A DNA stretch of 42,284 bases, taken from contig URIA01000015.1 in assembly GCA_900547765.1 (NCBI GenBank), positions 1 through 42,284 of the forward strand, read 5' to 3'. Shown in pieces: positions 38,804 through 42,284 of the stretch; within the stretch, counting starts at the first letter, position 1, and every line of letters starts with the position of its first letter. Origin of the DNA: an uncultured Collinsella sp. GTDB taxonomy: Bacteria > Actinomycetota > Coriobacteriia > Coriobacteriales > Coriobacteriaceae. The position numbers were made by a program, and so were the translations under genes. The notes beneath the pieces were generated by a model. It was not told where the DNA came from. It worked only from the letters and a program-made list of their open reading frames with translations, and made no database searches.

Positions 38804-41800
38804 ATGAGAAAAGGGTTTTGGAGGATAGCCACAGGCATCTGTGTTGCTTTAACGGCGGCAACGTTTGGGCTGACGGTGGCCGCTCCGCATGCGGATGCTG
38901 TCATGCTGGAGTCGCAGGACGGTTCCATGGGTGCATCGTTTCTCCCATACGATTCGTCTACAGGCGATGTGTGGTCAGAATTTGATGTCGCTGTTGGACA
39001 GACGGTGAAAGGAAGGCTTTCCTTTTTTAATAAAAATCACGAATGGGCGCACATTGACCCTAGCGATATCGATATCACATCGTCTGACGAGGATATCGCT
39101 AAGGTAAGTTATGAGTCACATAGTTGGGTATTGACAATTAGCCCCACCAAAGTTGGCACAACGACTATAACCCTGAAGAGCAAGACCGACGAGAGTTTAA
39201 ACGGTTCTCTTAAGATTAAAAGTGTGGCTAAAGTCAATCCAATTAAGGTCAGTTTCGTTTCTTACGACCAATCTGGTGCGACAACAAACACCGCAACGCT
39301 GGGTTACACGGATGATTGTCCGCAAAAATGCGGGAACACGCATTATGCATTACTAGAGGGGAGAGTTGACGTTCGTCCCGTGGACGAGAGCCGTGCGGCC
39401 ACATATTTTGTTATTAAGGAAGACCCCTCAAAGGATTCCAAAGTCCAGGCAAGGGTGAATTCGAATTATTCATCATATGGAACTTCCGAGCTAAGCGCTT
39501 CTTTGCAACTCGAGGCGTTGTCGAAAGATGCTAAAGAGGCCAAGGTTCTTGTCGACTATTGCAACGGTGAAGTTGAGACGAAGAAGCTATGTGATGTTGT
39601 AACCGAGAATCAGGAGCCCGGATTCAATGAGCGTGGGAACAAAAAGCAAAAGATGCTGGTTGGGGACAGCTATTATCTGACTGCCATTCTCAACGTTTCT
39701 CCAAATGAAGTACTGAAGGCATGCCAGCGCGCACATTGGGGTGCGGACTTTGGCGCTGTAACCTATTCTCTGGAAAGCAACGATGTCGTTGAGCTTATCG
39801 ATGGTGAAAACTCGTTTAAGGCAATAAAGCCTGGCACCGTTAAGGCTCATGCTCGTGATGGCCTTGGCAATGACCATCCCTTTGAGATAGAGGTTGTCGA
39901 CCCTGCGGAAGTGAGCCTTTCGAAGGCTAAGTTTGTGTCGAGCGATTATACATTTCCCTGTGAGGTCAGTTCAGATAGTATATCCAAAGATTGGCTTTGG
40001 CTGGAATGTGACAGGGGGTTTGAATATCAAAAGGGCGTGCTGAGTAAAAGCGCTGAGGAATTGATGGACTCCTATGCCGGCGCAAAGTATTCTTTCACTT
40101 CAGATAATCCGGATGTCCTCGAGGTAAAAGGACCGATGTTTAGTGGTGGCAGTTACTTGGGGTATTTAGTGCCTCATAGTTACGGCGATGCAACGGTTTC
40201 AATGTACTTGGGTGGTCGTCTCTGCGACACGATGACCGTTCATGTTGTCAAGCCTGGCGAGGAGCCTGCAAAGACTGCGGTTTCCATTGCGGACAGCTAC
40301 TCAACCTCCATGGATAAAGGCACGACTCAGCAGCTGAAGGCAAAGGTCTCCCCTGATGACAAGGCCAGCCAAGTTGTTTGGTCCTCTTCCAACGAGAGCG
40401 TCCTTACCGTCGACGCTAACGGTCTTGTTACCGCTGTCGGTGACGGTGATGCCACGATCACGGCAACGGTTGATGGGGTCTCTGCAACCACGGATGCGAT
40501 TACGGTAACCACTCCGGTTGTAAAGGTGTCGGGCGTCAAGCTCAGCGCTTCAAACCTTAAGCTTGCTGTGGGCGGTGAGCCCTCGACGTTGACCGCAGCG
40601 GTTGAGCCCGATAATGCAACGAACAAGAACTTGTCCTGGTCGTCGAGCGATCCTACGGTCGCCACGGTTGCAGACGGCGTCGTGACCCCGGTCAAGGCAG
40701 GTGTTGCTACGATTACCGTCACCACTGAGGACGGAGAGCATAGCGCCACGTGCAAGGTGACGGTTATTCAGCCTGCTACGGGCATCACGCTCGATAAGCA
40801 GAAGGTCGTGCTTGTGGGCGCTGCAACCGAGCAGCTTAAGGCGGCGGTCGTTCCCGCGGAGGCTAACCAGACGATTGTCTGGAAGTCCAGCAACGAAAGT
40901 GTCGCTACAGTCGATCAAACCGGAAAGGTGGCGGCTGTCTCCAAGGGCGCCGCAACTATCACCGTTTCGACTGAAGACGGCACCTATTCTCAGGATTGCG
41001 CGGTGACCGTCTCTAATCCCGCAACGAACCTTACGGTCGACCAGAGCGTCCTCGGCCTCAAGAAGGGCGAAGAGGGCACCGTGAAGGTTTCTCTTGCTGG
41101 AACCCTTGCGGGTGAGGTCGACGAGACCAATCTTGCTCTGGATGACACGGGCGCTTCGAAGGCGTTTAAGGTTGTCGACAACGGTGATGGCTCCTACACC
41201 GTTACCGCCCTCAAGACCGGTTCTGGTTCTTTTGTCATCACTGCAGGGTCGCTCTCCCAGACCGTTTCGGTGACCGTGACCAATCCCGCCCAAAAGGTTG
41301 AGCTCAACAAGACGAGCCTGTCCTTTACCGTCGGTGATGCCTCCACAAAGCTCTCCGCAACGGTGAGTCCTGCCGATGCAGACGATACGACGGTGAGCTG
41401 GACCTCCAGCGACTCGTCGATCGCCACGGTCAAAGACGGCGTCGTGACGCCGCTTAAGGCCGGTACCGCCACGATTACCGCCACCTGTGGCGACAAAACC
41501 GCGACCTGCGCCGTTATCGTAGCGGCAAAGACCATTGCAGGCGTTGCGGGTAGCAACGGAACGGACGTTAGCGTAAGCGCCGAGAACAATGTCGCTGCCG
41601 GCATTGCCCAGAACAACAGCATCTCTCTTGTGGTCGAGGAACCGACGGATCTTACCGATGCCGCCAATGCTACGATTTCCGGCCTTGAGCAGGGGACTAC
41701 CAAGGTTGCCGATAAGCTCGATATCAAGCTTCTCAAGGACGGCGAGGTTATCGAGGACTACGAAGGCATGTCCTTCATCGTCCGTGTCAAGATGACTGCC

Positions 41801-42154
41801 GCCATGAAGGCGCTCACCAATCTCAAGGTGCTCTACGTTGCCGAGGATGGTTCCACTCAGGCTATGGATACGTGGACCGAGGGCGACTACCTCTGCTTCC
41901 GCACGAGCCACTTCTCGACGTACGTGGTGACGGGCGAGGAGGCCAAGGGGGAGCCGGCTCAGCCTGCGCAGCCCGTGACGCCGTCCCAACCCGGTCAGCA
42001 GACGACGACCAAGGTAACCAAAACGTCCGCTAAGACTACTAAGGGTGCGCTCGCCAACACGGGCGACCAAACCCTTGCCGTCGCCTTTATTATGACCGTT
42101 GTCGGCGCTTCGCTGATTGCCTTCGCGCTTATGCGCAAACGTCTCGAGTGTTAG
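38804..42154 (+). CDS. Big2-repeat surface protein, LANTG anchored
   Basis: An 1116-residue cell-wall protein. The signal peptide is about residues 1-32 (RIATGICVALTAATFGLTVA, ending HADA). Residues 33-490 form an unrecognised N-terminal region, possibly with Ig-like units. From about 491 come roughly four Big2-type Ig domains and one more divergent unit, with repeats such as VVWSSSNESVLTVD, LSWSSSDPTVATV and TVSWTSSDSSIATV, each followed by G.ATIT. The C-terminus has a Pro/Thr-rich stretch, the sorting signal LANTGD, a hydrophobic helix and RKRLEC. ATG 38804 follows TTAGGGGA; an upstream GTG at 38759 has no support. The N-terminal coding part is distinctly more AT-rich than the Big2 part. 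Likely an adhesin or colonisation factor. Confidence 0.88.
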   Translation: MRKGFWRIATGICVALTAATFGLTVAAPHADAVMLESQDGSMGASFLPYDSSTGDVWSEFDVAVGQTVKGRLSFFNKNHEWAHIDPSDIDITSSDEDIAKVSYESHSWVLTISPTKVGTTTITLKSKTDESLNGSLKIKSVAKVNPIKVSFVSYDQSGATTNTATLGYTDDCPQKCGNTHYALLEGRVDVRPVDESRAATYFVIKEDPSKDSKVQARVNSNYSSYGTSELSASLQLEALSKDAKEAKVLVDYCNGEVETKKLCDVVTENQEPGFNERGNKKQKMLVGDSYYLTAILNVSPNEVLKACQRAHWGADFGAVTYSLESNDVVELIDGENSFKAIKPGTVKAHARDGLGNDHPFEIEVVDPAEVSLSKAKFVSSDYTFPCEVSSDSISKDWLWLECDRGFEYQKGVLSKSAEELMDSYAGAKYSFTSDNPDVLEVKGPMFSGGSYLGYLVPHSYGDATVSMYLGGRLCDTMTVHVVKPGEEPAKTAVSIADSYSTSMDKGTTQQLKAKVSPDDKASQVVWSSSNESVLTVDANGLVTAVGDGDATITATVDGVSATTDAITVTTPVVKVSGVKLSASNLKLAVGGEPSTLTAAVEPDNATNKNLSWSSSDPTVATVADGVVTPVKAGVATITVTTEDGEHSATCKVTVIQPATGITLDKQKVVLVGAATEQLKAAVVPAEANQTIVWKSSNESVATVDQTGKVAAVSKGAATITVSTEDGTYSQDCAVTVSNPATNLTVDQSVLGLKKGEEGTVKVSLAGTLAGEVDETNLALDDTGASKAFKVVDNGDGSYTVTALKTGSGSFVITAGSLSQTVSVTVTNPAQKVELNKTSLSFTVGDASTKLSATVSPADADDTTVSWTSSDSSIATVKDGVVTPLKAGTATITATCGDKTATCAVIVAAKTIAGVAGSNGTDVSVSAENNVAAGIAQNNSISLVVEEPTDLTDAANATISGLEQGTTKVADKLDIKLLKDGEVIEDYEGMSFIVRVKMTAAMKALTNLKVLYVAEDGSTQAMDTWTEGDYLCFRTSHFSTYVVTGEEAKGEPAQPAQPVTPSQPGQQTTTKVTKTSAKTTKGALANTGDQTLAVAFIMTVVGASLIAFALMRKRLEC

Positions 42155-42188
42155 GGCGCCCTCTCGTTTAAGCGCGACCTTTCAGTCC

Positions 42189-42229
42189 AAGCCCCGTTGG
42201 TAACTCGTTTTACCAACGGGGCTTTTACG
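42189..42229 (+). terminator. Terminator of the Big2 surface-protein gene
   Basis: A 15-pair stem AAGCCCCGTTGGTAA / TTACCAACGGGGCTT with six-base loop, then TTTTA. Nothing further is recognisable to the end of the window. Confidence 0.85.
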
Positions 42230-42284
42230 TTAGAGGCTTTAGCCTGTGCGGGGCGCGCAGCGCGCCGCATCAGAAACCACCCGC

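Noticed and set aside
40550..42070. 506-residue frame opposite the Big2 repeats
   Set aside because: Antisense shadow of repetitive coding sequence.

Overview
The window looks like the chromosomal replication-origin region of a high-GC, Gram-positive gut actinobacterium of the Coriobacteriia, most likely Collinsella or a close relative. That assignment is an inference. It rests on the gene order around dnaA and rpmH, the tandem WYL regulators, sortase-anchored adhesins and base composition; no database search was possible.

Layout. (1) 1-9946, leftward: dnaA, dnaN, recF, dciA (DUF721), gyrB and gyrA. A good candidate oriC lies between dnaA and dnaN: DnaA-box-like 9-mers, then five consecutive TAA/TAG trios in an AT-rich tract. 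(2) 9962-11314: a GHKL-type ATPase with a long Q/P-rich linker and a C-terminal winged helix, apparently cotranscribed with dnaA (15-bp gap). A second set of DnaA-box-like sites lies between it and rpmH. (3) 11660-16699, rightward: rpmH-rnpA-yidD-yidC-jag, then rsmG, three perfect parS sites 39 bp apart, parA, parB and a small membrane protein. The rsmG-parB part is visibly AT-richer than its flanks. (4) 16895-27383: rlmN, ddl, a DinG-type exonuclease/helicase, two WYL regulators resembling PafB/PafC, a membrane-bound M28-like protein with a very large low-complexity insertion and altered active-site residues, and a small membrane protein. (5) 27449-30880: a thioester/SpaA-domain adhesin with LPATG. 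(6) 31178-36605: tRNA-Gly(CCC) carrying an integrated 5.35-kb element bounded by 46-bp direct repeats. The element holds a tyrosine integrase with arm-type repeats at both ends, an XRE regulator, two small HTH/excisionase-like proteins, a possible replication or DNA-binding protein, several tiny genes and one gene interrupted at a run of nine G. (7) 36606-37060: a 133-bp-period tandem array carrying copies of the tRNA-Gly 3' end and structurally conserved hairpins. (8) 37166-38509: purB. (9) 38804-42154: a large LANTG surface protein with Big2-like repeats, preceded by a G10 tract that lies between plausible -35 and -10 elements.

How it works together. The left and centre encode replication initiation (DnaA, oriC), helicase loading (DciA), the clamp (DnaN), gap repair (RecF), supercoiling (GyrAB), and origin segregation (ParABS). 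The right half is accessory: cell-surface adhesins and a small mobile element with no visible conjugation, packaging or resistance genes. The least explained items are the dnaA-linked GHKL protein, the probable M28 pseudo-peptidase, the compact tRNA-Gly element with its poly-G-interrupted gene, and the adjacent tandem repeats.
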